A DNA stretch of 18,859 nucleotides from CAZGYE01 sp964530165 (GCA_964530165.1 CAZGYE010000080.1:1-18859); one strand, 5' to 3'. Shown: positions 6,800-13,702, numbered from the stretch's first letter. A program made the numbers and translations. The notes: generated by a model not told the origin, from the sequence alone.

Positions 6800-7593
6800 A
6801 ACAGCGGGGAACGCCGAATTTCCAGCCGAGTGGCCCAATAGCTGGCCAACACGCCCAGCGTCGAGAGACCGTAGCGGAGACTCCGGCGAAAGTTGATGCT
6901 GGACGCTTCGTCGAAGTAACGCACCGGGACGGGAATGTCGCCCAGCTTGAAACCGAAGTAAACCGCCTGCGCCAGGAACTGGCTGTCGAACACGAAGTCG
7001 TCCGAATTCCGCTCGAAGGGAATCGTCTCCAGCACCTCGCGGCGATAGGCGCGAAACCCGGTGTGAAAATCGCCCAGATTCTGTCCCAGGCAGATGTTCT
7101 CGATGATCGTCAGGGCGCGGTTGGCGAGGTACTTGTAACGGGGCATGCCGCCCAGCAGCGTCTCCTGGCGGGTGCGAATCCGCGAGCCGAGCACACAATC
7201 ACAAATACCCAGCCGAATGATCTCGACGGCAACGGGAATCACACGGCTATCGTACTGGTAATCCGGATGAATCATCACGACGACGTCGGCGTCGGATGAG
7301 AGCGCGTGGCGGTAGCAGGTCTTCTGATTGGCGCCGTAGCCGAGGTTCTGTTCGTGGGTGAATACGGTCAACCCGAGTTCGCGGGCGATTTCAACCGTGT
7401 TGTCGCTGCTGTGGTCGTCGACCAGAATGATCTGCTGGACCGAGCCGGCGGGCACATCGGCCACCGTTTGCCGCAGCGTCGCTGCGGCGTTGTACGCCGG
7501 CATGACGGCGACCGCCCGGTTGCGGTGCGGAGGGTCTGAAGGGGATTCGGCCGTTTCGGCGTCTTGCAGTGGTGCGGTCTCAGGATTCGACAT
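6781..7593 (-). CDS. Family 2 glycosyltransferase, polyprenyl-phosphate sugar synthase-like (DPM1-like)
   Basis: This 270-residue GT-A fold enzyme transfers a sugar from a nucleotide sugar, likely to a lipid phosphate. Nucleotide-binding residues are seen in 'VMPAYNAAATL' (30-40) and LVDDHSSDNT (57-66). The metal/donor site is represented by MIHPDYQYD (107-115) and the acceptor region by 'GDFHTGFRAYRREVLE'. 'DDFVFDSQFLAQAVYFGFK' and 'DIPVPVRYFDEASSINF' are typical of the dolichyl-phosphate mannosyltransferase-like branch. No C-terminal transmembrane pair is present, so it is probably cytoplasmic or membrane-peripheral. The first 22 residues are Pro/Glu/Ala-rich and likely disordered. It begins 16 bases after the kinase stop codon and is presumably co-transcribed with it. 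The donor sugar is not predictable. The membrane GT at 15055-16311 is of the class that uses such lipid-linked sugars, but a link is speculative. Confidence 0.88.
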   Translation of the reverse strand: MSNPETAPLQDAETAESPSDPPHRNRAVAVMPAYNAAATLRQTVADVPAGSVQQIILVDDHSSDNTVEIARELGLTVFTHEQNLGYGANQKTCYRHALSSDADVVVMIHPDYQYDSRVIPVAVEIIRLGICDCVLGSRIRTRQETLLGGMPRYKYLANRALTIIENICLGQNLGDFHTGFRAYRREVLETIPFERNSDDFVFDSQFLAQAVYFGFKLGDIPVPVRYFDEASSINFRRSLRYGLSTLGVLASYWATRLEIRRSPLFQPRAE

Positions 7594-7609
7594 GCTCGAT
7601 CACTCACAG

Positions 7610-9106
7610 TCAGAGTCGCCGGCGGCGGCGAGATGATGTCCCTTGTTTCCGCTTCCGTTTCCGTGCGGCGACGCCGTCCCGCCGGCGGTGTCGTTTGGTA
7701 TCCGTGACGGCCCTTACCGTTTGGCCCCCTGCCGCCTCGGTCGCCAAACCCGTTAGAAACTCTTCCAACCGCGGATCAATCGCCGGCGCACCTTGACCGT
7801 CATCAACACCGATTGTGTCTTGAGCGGCATCGGTGGGTGGGCTGTCTTCAGCGGCGTAGACGACGCGTGACCGGTCCGTTGCTGCGTCGCCGTGCGTTGA
7901 ATCCTGCACGGCGTCGACGGTAATTTGTTCCGGCTGCGCCTCGGCGGTGTCCGCGGCGAGGGCGGTCTCTTGCGGCGGCGCGGCGTCTGAGGTCGCGACG
8001 GATGTTTCCTCCGCCGTCGCCAGCGTGAGCACATCGGCCGGCAGGACGGAAAACGGCTCCAAGGCCCGGGCCACCTCCACCGGCGTCTGATACCGCTCGG
8101 CAAGCTCGCGGGCCATCATTTTGCTCACGACGGCATCCAATTCCGGCGGCACACTCGGCTCGAAAGAACTGACCGGCGGTGCATCCGACGTCGCTCGGGC
8201 CATCACCTTGGCCATCGCGGTTTCGCCGGGGAAGGCAAACCGCCCCGTGAGCAACAGAAACAGCGTGCAGCCCAGGCTGTAAATGTCGCTGCGGATGTCG
8301 ACGGCCGCGGTGTTCCACGCCTGTTCGGGGGACATGTAATCGGGAGTCCCCATCACCTGACCGACGAGTGTCAAACCGCTCTCGTTGCCATCTTCGGAGA
8401 ATGACCCCTCGTTCTCATCGACCTCCTCACTGACAAACCGAGCCAATCCCATGTCGAGTATCTTGACCAGCGGGTCAATCCGGCCTCGGCGTGCCACAAT
8501 CAAATTGCTCGGTTTGATGTCGCGGTGGACCATCCCCAGTTCGTGGGCATGTTGCAGTCCCAAAGCCGCTTGGCGAATGTACTCGCAGGCTTCCTCGACA
8601 TGCAGCGTTTTCTCGCGTTCGATGATAATCGCCAGGTTGGTCCCCTCCACATATTCCATCACCAGGAAATGCGTGTCGTTCACACAGTCGGCGTCGTAGG
8701 CGACGACGACGTGCGGATTGTTCAACGATGCGGCAGCCTGAATTTCCCGGTGAAACCGTGCAATCACGGTTGGGTTGCTCATCCGCTCTTTGGAGAGCAC
8801 CTTGATCGCGACAATCCGCCCCAGCGCCGCATGTTCGGCCTTGAACACCACGCCCATCCCGCCCTGTCCGAGCAGGTCCAGCAGCTTGTACTTCCCCAGA
8901 TAAAAGGCAAACCGCCCGGACGTCAGCATCTGCACATGCCAGTTGGTCAGCAAGCCCTCGTTCACCAGCCGGCGGCCCAACGGCTCGGTGCGGATTGCCG
9001 ATCCGACGCGCCGAATGTCCTTGCGAACGTCGGCCAGTATGTCCGAAGCCAGCAGATTGCTCTGTTCCAGACGCTCGAAGAACAGGTTGACGGAGATCGT
9101 GGACAT
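7610..9106 (-). CDS. Hanks-type Ser/Thr protein kinase, soluble, with polybasic tail
   Basis: This 498-residue protein has a kinase domain at about 73-352. The glycine loop is GQGGMGVV (80-87), the ATP lysine Lys102, the catalytic loop HRDIKPSN (194-201, Asp196), and the activation loop starts at DMG (218-220, replacing DFG). The P+1 region SPEQ is at 259-262. An acidic insert (about 226-243) sits in the activation loop. Residues 1-70 form a helical module common before planctomycete kinase domains ('LVNEGLLTNWHVQML'). Residues 360-470 are Ala/Thr/Asp/Gln-rich and probably disordered, and the last 25 residues are almost all Arg/Lys. There is no transmembrane helix, unlike PknB-type receptors. 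It stands 209 bases after ruvA with its own candidate promoter and is followed by the glycosyltransferase. All catalytic residues are present, so activity is expected; targets are unknown. Confidence 0.92.
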   Translation of the reverse strand: MSTISVNLFFERLEQSNLLASDILADVRKDIRRVGSAIRTEPLGRRLVNEGLLTNWHVQMLTSGRFAFYLGKYKLLDLLGQGGMGVVFKAEHAALGRIVAIKVLSKERMSNPTVIARFHREIQAAASLNNPHVVVAYDADCVNDTHFLVMEYVEGTNLAIIIEREKTLHVEEACEYIRQAALGLQHAHELGMVHRDIKPSNLIVARRGRIDPLVKILDMGLARFVSEEVDENEGSFSEDGNESGLTLVGQVMGTPDYMSPEQAWNTAAVDIRSDIYSLGCTLFLLLTGRFAFPGETAMAKVMARATSDAPPVSSFEPSVPPELDAVVSKMMARELAERYQTPVEVARALEPFSVLPADVLTLATAEETSVATSDAAPPQETALAADTAEAQPEQITVDAVQDSTHGDAATDRSRVVYAAEDSPPTDAAQDTIGVDDGQGAPAIDPRLEEFLTGLATEAAGGQTVRAVTDTKRHRRRDGVAARKRKRKQGTSSRRRRRL

Positions 9107-9147
9107 TCGGTTGCCAAACCCTATCGTGCCGCTGATAACCTCATTTC

Positions 9148-9176
9148 ATTGTACGGCGCCATCTGCTGCACTGCAA
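9148..9176 (-). promoter_or_regulatory. Candidate promoter for the kinase-glycosyltransferase pair
   Basis: On the minus strand TTGCAG (9176-9171) and TACAAT (9153-9148) are 17 bases apart. The -10 box matches 5/6 and the -35 box only 3/6. The predicted start is about 35 bases before the kinase ATG at 9106. The rest of the gap (9177-9315) contains only a direct repeat of GAGTTGCGGCG and no gene I can support. Confidence 0.4.
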
Positions 9177-9315
9177 AAAAGATCCCCGCATACCGAGGAA
9201 GCCTGTCTGGCGGAGTTGCGGCGCAACGAGGAGTTGCGGCGGGTGGTCGGGATTGTCGCGGCCTTCGCCACGCTGCTGGCTTCGGCACCCAGGCGCCTCT
9301 CAGATTCGTGTCCAA

Positions 9316-9939
9316 CTATTGGCGCTCTTGCCGATAAATTTCCGCCAGCAGATCTTCGACCGATTTGAACTTCTTCCCGCTGGCCGTCACCGCTTCGATT
9401 TTCTTGCGGGCATCGCCGGCCCTGTGTCCCAGACTCATCAGGGCTTCGTAGGCTTCGTTCAACACGTCCCGTTCGGTTGCCTCGGCCGGCGCGAAGTCTC
9501 GGGCGACCATCAGCGCGAACTTGGCCATTTTGCGGCGGAGTTTGGCGATGATCCGCTCTCCGAGGGCCGGCCCGATGCCCGGCAGTGTGCTGAGCTGCTT
9601 GATGTCCTTCTCCTCGATGGCCGCGGCCACCTCGCGGACCGGACGAACCATCGCCCGCAGCGCCTTCTTGACGCCGACTCCGTCGACCGAACAGACCAGG
9701 TCGAAGAACTCCCGCTCGGCGTCGCTCATGAAACCGACCATCCGCGGGGTCAGCCGTCCCTGCTGCGGGTTCCCTTCGAGGTACTCAATCGTCCGCAGGC
9801 TGACTTCTTGCCCGATCAGCGTCTGCAACTGCCGGCGCACGAATTCGGGCACGTATACCTGGTACTCAAACGCCTCGATGGCCAACGTGGCCTCGGTATC
9901 GCTGAGACGCACCAGCTTTCCGGTGATTTTCGTGATCAA
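9316..9939 (-). CDS. ruvA: Holliday junction branch migration protein RuvA
   Basis: RuvA tetramers bind Holliday junctions and load the RuvB motor. The 207-residue protein begins ITKITGKLVRL after the initiator and has the N-terminal OB fold (1-65). Two helix-hairpin-helix motifs follow, VDGVGVKKAL (85-94) and LPGIGPALGERI (119-130), with a C-terminal RuvB-binding domain (about 155-207). The start is taken as TTG at 9939, which gives the family's normal length and N terminus. An ATG at 10020 is in frame, but the added 27 residues are encoded by the palindromic repeat between ruvC and ruvA, so it is unlikely. No clear Shine-Dalgarno sequence precedes the TTG. The gene follows ruvC by 74 bases. 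ruvB is not in the window. Confidence 0.93.
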   Translation of the reverse strand: MITKITGKLVRLSDTEATLAIEAFEYQVYVPEFVRRQLQTLIGQEVSLRTIEYLEGNPQQGRLTPRMVGFMSDAEREFFDLVCSVDGVGVKKALRAMVRPVREVAAAIEEKDIKQLSTLPGIGPALGERIIAKLRRKMAKFALMVARDFAPAEATERDVLNEAYEALMSLGHRAGDARKKIEAVTASGKKFKSVEDLLAEIYRQERQ

Positions 9940-9961
9940 TTGGCTTGTCCATTTGACGTTT

Positions 9962-10034
9962 GAGTTGAGAGTCCAGAGTTGAGAGGAACAACCCCAAATC
10001 TGGCTCTCGACTCTCAACACTGGACTCTCGACTC
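9962..10034. repeat. Palindromic tract with 7-bp periodicity between ruvC and ruvA, covering the ruvC stop
   Basis: Arms at 9962-9985 and 10011-10034 are complementary at 22 of 24 positions, with a 25-base centre. On the minus strand the right arm reads as diverged heptads: GAGTCGA, GAGTCCA, GTGTTGA, GAGTCGA. The left arm reads CTCTCAA, CTCTGGA, CTCTCAA. The ruvC stop (10016-10014) lies within it and the last few RuvC residues are encoded by it. The RNA would form a long hairpin directly before ruvA. No U-tract is present. Confidence 0.75.
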
Positions 10035-10553
10035 TTCAAAAGAGACGCTATAGTACAGGCAAATGGCAACCGCAGAGGCGTCGGCGACGTCGTTTGGTTC
10101 CAGGAGACGGTCCAGGCCAAGTTCGTTCTTGACGGCGTGCTGAATTTGCTCTTTGGAGGCCCGTCCGCTGCCGGTCAGCAGACGCTTGACTTGGGTCGGC
10201 GTGTAATGGACGACCGGGATTTCGGCTTCGGCGGCTACCATCAGAATGGCGCCGCGGGCGTGGGCCATCAACAGGGCGGTCTTCGGATTTCGTCCGAGCG
10301 AAAAGACCTGTTCGATGCCCATCACCTGCGGCCGAAACTCCTCGATCACTTCCCGCATTCCGCCGCCGATCTCGAGCACGCGCTGGGCCAGCGAGAGGTT
10401 TTTCGACGAACGCACCACGCCGCCCTCACGCAACACAGGCCGACGCGCCGAACGCTCCAACAGCGCATAACCGGTCCGGTTCAAACCGGGATCGACTCCC
10501 AAATAGCGCTGCGGCAATTCCGAGGAAGATTGACCTTGAGGATCAAACGCCAT
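10014..10553 (-). CDS. ruvC: Crossover junction endodeoxyribonuclease RuvC
   Basis: RuvC is the dimeric resolvase that nicks Holliday junctions. The 179-residue protein has the RNase H-like fold with all four acidic catalytic residues: Asp21 (GVDPGLNRTGY), Glu81 (GIEQVF), and Asp155 and Asp158 (EPNDVADASA). The spacing is close to the E. coli enzyme (7, 66, 138, 141). The DNA-contacting loop 'FSLGRNPKTALLMAHARG' is present. A 15-residue N-terminal extension precedes the first strand. The start at 10553 is the first ATG, with a weak purine-rich GGATGGA stretch upstream. It begins 18 bases after the cysS stop and precedes ruvA, consistent with one operon. The final residues are encoded by the repeat tract, so the C terminus may differ from relatives. 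Confidence 0.95.
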   Translation of the reverse strand: MAFDPQGQSSSELPQRYLGVDPGLNRTGYALLERSARRPVLREGGVVRSSKNLSLAQRVLEIGGGMREVIEEFRPQVMGIEQVFSLGRNPKTALLMAHARGAILMVAAEAEIPVVHYTPTQVKRLLTGSGRASKEQIQHAVKNELGLDRLLEPNDVADASAVAICLYYSVSFEESRVQC

Positions 10554-10571
10554 TTTGATCGTTCCATCCCC

Positions 10572-12131
10572 TCACTCGCGTCGCCACAGGGTCTCTTCGG
10601 GACGGTCTTCGAGCACGATGGAAAGCTCCGTCAGCCGATCACGGATCTTGTCGGCCAGTTCGAAGTTCTTCGTCTTGCGCGCGTGGGCGCGGGCCTCGAT
10701 CACCAGTTTCATCAGCTCCCCAACAAGCTGGTCGTCTGCACCGCTGCCGGGCTTCTTGAGGGGGGCGCGGAAAACACCCAACAGGTTGGCCAATTCTTTG
10801 AGCAAAGTCATGGCCGCCGTCAATGCCGAGAGGTCCGTTTCGGCCGGCTGCGGGCCTGCATCGAGCTTCCGTTCGGCGATGAACGTGTTGATGCACTTTC
10901 GCATCTCGAACAGCACGCCGACGGCTCCGCCCGTGTTGAAATCGTCGTCCATCACCTCCAGGAAGCGGTTGCGAAGATGGGTCAGTTCCGAGAAGAAGCT
11001 GGCCGGTTCGGCCGGCAGCGCCGCCGTCTTGTCTCGCCTGTCGGCCACGACCAGCGAGTAGAAATCCTGACCTGTGATCCGCTGGAACATTTCCATCAAC
11101 CGGTAAAAGCCTTCCAGCCCCTTTCCGGTCTCGGCGATGCGGGGGTCGCTGAAGTCGATCGGACTGCGGTAGTGCGTGGAAAGCAGGAAGAACCGCACCG
11201 TTTCCGGGTCGTGCAGGGCGAAAAGCTCCTTCACCGACGCCGCCCCCTTCGAACCGGCCAGTTTGTTGGCCTCCTGCGACTGTTGAAGGGCGGGGCCGTC
11301 TCTGTGTCGATCGTGTTCGCCGCCGAGCTTCCCGGTCGAATCGCTGGCCTGCATCAATCCGTTGTGCATCCAGTAGCGGGCGAACGGCCGACCCGTGCAC
11401 GATTCCGACTGGGCCAGCTCGTTCTCGTGATGCGGGAACAGCAGATCGAGCCCCCCGCCATGAATGTCGAACGATTCGCCCAGCAGTTTCATGCTCATGG
11501 CGGAGCATTCGATGTGCCAGCCCGGCCGGCCGGGACCCCACGGACTGTCCCAGCACGGTTCGTCCGGCTTGGACTTCTTCCAGAGGGCGAAATCGGCGGG
11601 GTTCCGCTTGCGGTCACTCGCTTCGACCCGCGCGCCGGCCATCATCTCCTCGACGCTGCGACGGCTCAGCTTTCCGTAGTCGTCGTCCGTGGTGACTTCA
11701 AAATAGACGTCCCCGTCGAGCGGATACGCGTGACCGTTCTCGACAAGCTTGCCGATGATCTCCTGCATCTCGGCGATGTGCCCGGTGGCGTGCGGGAAGT
11801 GATCCACCGTGTCGACGCCCATCGTCGCGAGGTTCTCGAAATAGTCGGCGGTCATCTCCCGCGCCAGCGCTTCGACCGTCGTGCTGTTCTCGCGGGCCCG
11901 GTTGATGAGCTTGTCGTCGACGTCGGTGATGTTGATCACCAGCGTCACCTCGTACCCGTTGTACGTCAGGTAGCGTTTGACCGCGTCGAAGATGACCGGC
12001 CCGACCATGTGCCCGATGTGCGTTGGCTTGTACACCGTCGGGCCGCACACGTAGATCCCGACTTGGCCGGGCACAATGGGCTGAAACTCTTCCTTCTGGC
12101 GGGTCAATGTGCTGTAAACGCGAAGCGTCAT
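10572..12131 (-). CDS. cysS: Cysteinyl-tRNA synthetase with insertion and degenerate KMSKS loop
   Basis: CysRS charges tRNA-Cys with cysteine in the cytoplasm. The 519-residue protein has the Rossmann catalytic core with HIGH at 38-41 and zinc ligands Cys29 (CGPTVY), Cys209 (WHIEC), His234 and Glu238 (FPHHENE). The numbers coincide with those I recall for E. coli. The anticodon-binding C-terminal region ends 'ADKIRDRLTELSIVLED', a family hallmark. The KMSKS loop is unusual. After MHNGLMQASD a roughly 24-residue, charged insertion occurs, and the motif reads KLAGSKG at 290-296, with Gly where the second lysine normally stands. Flanking motifs (RFFLLSTHYRSPIDFS) are intact, so I infer a functional lineage-specific variant rather than a pseudogene. 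It starts 20 bases after ispF and lacks a visible Shine-Dalgarno sequence because the heptamer repeat occupies that space. Confidence 0.95.
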   Translation of the reverse strand: MTLRVYSTLTRQKEEFQPIVPGQVGIYVCGPTVYKPTHIGHMVGPVIFDAVKRYLTYNGYEVTLVINITDVDDKLINRARENSTTVEALAREMTADYFENLATMGVDTVDHFPHATGHIAEMQEIIGKLVENGHAYPLDGDVYFEVTTDDDYGKLSRRSVEEMMAGARVEASDRKRNPADFALWKKSKPDEPCWDSPWGPGRPGWHIECSAMSMKLLGESFDIHGGGLDLLFPHHENELAQSESCTGRPFARYWMHNGLMQASDSTGKLGGEHDRHRDGPALQQSQEANKLAGSKGAASVKELFALHDPETVRFFLLSTHYRSPIDFSDPRIAETGKGLEGFYRLMEMFQRITGQDFYSLVVADRRDKTAALPAEPASFFSELTHLRNRFLEVMDDDFNTGGAVGVLFEMRKCINTFIAERKLDAGPQPAETDLSALTAAMTLLKELANLLGVFRAPLKKPGSGADDQLVGELMKLVIEARAHARKTKNFELADKIRDRLTELSIVLEDRPEETLWRRE

Positions 12132-12137
12132 GATTCG

Positions 12138-12165
12138 TTAGGGGTTAGGGGTTAGGGGTTAGAGG
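12138..12165. repeat. Heptanucleotide tandem repeat (TTAGGGG)x3 plus variant, covering the ispF stop
   Basis: TTAGGGG repeats at 12138-12144, 12145-12151 and 12152-12158, then TTAGAGG at 12159-12165. On the coding (minus) strand this is CCCCTAA, and the TAA at 12154-12152 is the ispF stop. It lies 7 bases before the cysS start codon and displaces any normal ribosome binding site. Confidence 0.9.
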
Positions 12166-12628
12166 AGAGTAGGACGATGGCGTCGGCGGCGATGGCCTCT
12201 CCGCGTCCGACCGGGCCAAGCTGCTCGCCGGTCTTGGCTTTCACGTTGACCGCGTCGGCTGAGATCATGAGCAATTCAGCCAGCCGCCCTTTGACGGCCT
12301 GTTTGTACGGCGAGAGTTTGGGCCGCTCGGCGAAAATCGTACAGTCGAGATTCACAATCTGCCAGTGCAATTCCCGGACGGCGTCGACGACGTCGGCTAG
12401 CAGTTCGGTTGAATCGGCGCCCGCCCATTGCGGGTCGGTATCGGGAAACCGCTGGCCGATGTCTCCCAAACCGGCTGCGCCCAAAAGCGCGTCCGTGACG
12501 GCGTGCAACAGCACATCGGCGTCGCTGTGGCCGAGAAGTCCATGGTCGAACTCGACAGCGACGCCGCCCAAGACCAGCTTTCCCCCGGCAACCAAACGGT
12601 GCATGTCGTGGCCGAGTCCGACCCGCAT
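12152..12628 (-). CDS. ispF: 2-C-methyl-D-erythritol 2,4-cyclodiphosphate synthase
   Basis: IspF makes the cyclic diphosphate in the MEP isoprenoid pathway, releasing CMP, as a cytoplasmic trimer. The 158-residue protein begins MRVGLGHDMHRL with zinc ligands Asp8, His10 and His42 (GHSDADVLLH), at the positions I recall for E. coli IspF. 'GDIGQRFPDTDPQWAGADS' and the C-terminal 'VNVKAKTGEQLGPVGRGEAIAA' are family signatures. The ATG at 12628 is preferred over an in-frame TTG at 12649 because it gives the standard N terminus. It is the first gene of the series ispF, cysS, ruvC, ruvA. A strong-looking promoter lies about 110 bases upstream. The last codons and the stop lie inside the TTAGGGG repeat. 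Confidence 0.96.
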   Translation of the reverse strand: MRVGLGHDMHRLVAGGKLVLGGVAVEFDHGLLGHSDADVLLHAVTDALLGAAGLGDIGQRFPDTDPQWAGADSTELLADVVDAVRELHWQIVNLDCTIFAERPKLSPYKQAVKGRLAELLMISADAVNVKAKTGEQLGPVGRGEAIAADAIVLLSSNP

Positions 12629-12659
12629 CTGCGAATGATCCCTGTGCAATCGTGTCGCC

Positions 12660-12675
12660 TGTGAAACGGTTCACA
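12660..12675. promoter_or_regulatory. CRP-like palindrome TGTGA-N6-TCACA in the ispF leader
   Basis: TGTGAAACGGTTCACA is symmetric over its outer six bases on each side and matches the E. coli CRP core consensus exactly. It lies between the predicted ispF transcription start (about 12731) and the ATG at 12628, a position expected for repression rather than activation. As RNA it could form a 6-bp hairpin. Whether a CRP/FNR-family protein binds here is unknown. Confidence 0.45.
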
Positions 12676-12737
12676 CGACCAAAGTCGGAGAAACGCAACG
12701 GTAAACCCGAACGCCGCCAGAGCGTCCTGACGGCGGC

Positions 12738-12766
12738 ATCATAGCGTGCTGGCCGGTTTCTGACAA
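12738..12766 (-). promoter_or_regulatory. Sigma-70-type promoter for ispF-cysS-ruvC-ruvA
   Basis: TTGTCA (12766-12761) and TATGAT (12743-12738) are 17 bases apart, each matching the consensus at 5 of 6 positions. Transcription would start near 12731, giving a leader of about 100 bases. The leader opens with GCCGCC/GGCGGC complementary stretches (12713-12718, 12732-12737) and includes the CRP-like palindrome. Confidence 0.6.
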
Positions 12767-12812
12767 TGTGAGGACAATCGCTCTCGTGCATGAGGGTGAA
12801 CACGGACACAAA

Positions 12813-12841
12813 TTGACGCGCCGGCCGCTTCAAGATACACT
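12813..12841 (+). promoter_or_regulatory. Candidate promoter for the lipoprotein gene, near-leaderless
   Basis: TTGACG (12813-12818, 5/6) and TACACT (12836-12841, 4/6) have a 17-base spacer. The start would fall around 12848, only about six bases before the ATG at 12854. That fits the absence of a Shine-Dalgarno sequence. Confidence 0.4.
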
Positions 12842-12853
12842 CCCGCACCATTG

Positions 12854-13702
12854 ATGCTTCCCTTCCAGCGATCCATTTTGTACCTGACGACCTGTGCGGC
12901 GCTGTCGGCGTCTCTTGGCTGCAACGGGTTCTTCAAAAAGCCCCCAAGCCTGTTCCACAGAGGCCCGAAGCAGCTACCGGCCATCCAAACCGCGCGCGAG
13001 GCCGTCCAGTTGGAAATCGTCACTGTCGAGCGACCCTTCGGCGATCTGCTGTTGAGTTCGTTGTGGCAAGAGGTCGATCAGATCGGCGACCTCGACCCGG
13101 AGGTGGAAAAATCGTTGCGAGAGAATGGTTTCCGCGTCGGAGTGGCCAGTTCCAGCCCACCCAGAGTGCTGCAGTCGCTGCTCGGTTTGGCATCGGCGAA
13201 GACGGCTGAGTCGACCCACGACGCCCGGAAACAATGGTCCGGCCGGCGGGTCGTGCTGCGCCCGGGCGCCGAAACCGAAATCCAATCCAGCCCGGTCTAT
13301 TTCGCCTGCTCGATCGAAGTTCCGACAGCCGACGGCAAGAAACTGAAGGACTACGACAACGTCCGCTGCCTGTTTCGAGTGAAAGCACAACGGCTGCAGG
13401 ACGGCTGGGCGAAACTGGAATTCCTGCCGGAAATCCACTACGGCGACCGGAGCCTGCGGTACGCAGCCACCGACGCCGGTTGGTATCAGCAAACGTCGCA
13501 GCGGATCAACCGCCTGTTCGGCCAGCGGTTCGAGGTCACCCTCAACCTGGGCGAAATGGTGCTCATCACCGCCGACGGGAAGAATCCCAGATCGGCCGGG
13601 CGTCATTTCTTCGTCGGAGCCGATGACGATGCGAAGGTTCAACGCCTGCTCGTCGTGCGGCTGGCCGGCATGGGCAACACGCAGCCGGTTTACGCTGAGT
13701 GA
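12854..13702 (+). CDS. Putative lipoprotein of unknown function
   Basis: This 282-residue protein begins with a signal sequence, MLPFQRSILYLTTCAALSA, followed by SLGC. The cysteine is a plausible lipidation site, although Leu at -2 and Ser at -3 make the lipobox imperfect. The mature part starts with Phe/Lys/Pro residues. It then contains 'LLSSLWQEVDQIGDLDPEVEKSLRENGFRVGV' in two consecutive stretches, and a beta-rich second half ('YFACSIEVPTADGK', 'WAKLEFLPEIHYG', 'FEVTLNLGEMVLITADGK'). It ends 'QRLLVVRLAGM'. I do not recognise a named domain; similar proteins seem familiar from planctomycetes, which is only an impression. An in-frame TTG at 12851 is an alternative start. The gene is convergent with fba across the 28-bp repeat array. 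Confidence 0.75.
   Translation: MLPFQRSILYLTTCAALSASLGCNGFFKKPPSLFHRGPKQLPAIQTAREAVQLEIVTVERPFGDLLLSSLWQEVDQIGDLDPEVEKSLRENGFRVGVASSSPPRVLQSLLGLASAKTAESTHDARKQWSGRRVVLRPGAETEIQSSPVYFACSIEVPTADGKKLKDYDNVRCLFRVKAQRLQDGWAKLEFLPEIHYGDRSLRYAATDAGWYQQTSQRINRLFGQRFEVTLNLGEMVLITADGKNPRSAGRHFFVGADDDAKVQRLLVVRLAGMGNTQPVYAE

Noticed and set aside
9107..9315. Possible small gene between ruvA and the kinase (frames on both strands are open)
   Set aside because: Translations are low-complexity or overlap ruvA, lack ribosome binding sites, and the segment holds a plausible promoter for the kinase.
10137..12155. Long open frame of 672 codons on the + strand opposite cysS and ruvC
   Set aside because: It is the mirror of two clearly recognisable genes in GC-rich DNA; the translation is rich in His/Arg/Val with no domain and its end lies in the heptamer repeat.
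12138..12165. TTAGGGG repeat resembling telomeric DNA
   Set aside because: Only four 7-base units inside an operon, covering a bacterial stop codon; two other heptamer tracts of different sequence occur nearby.
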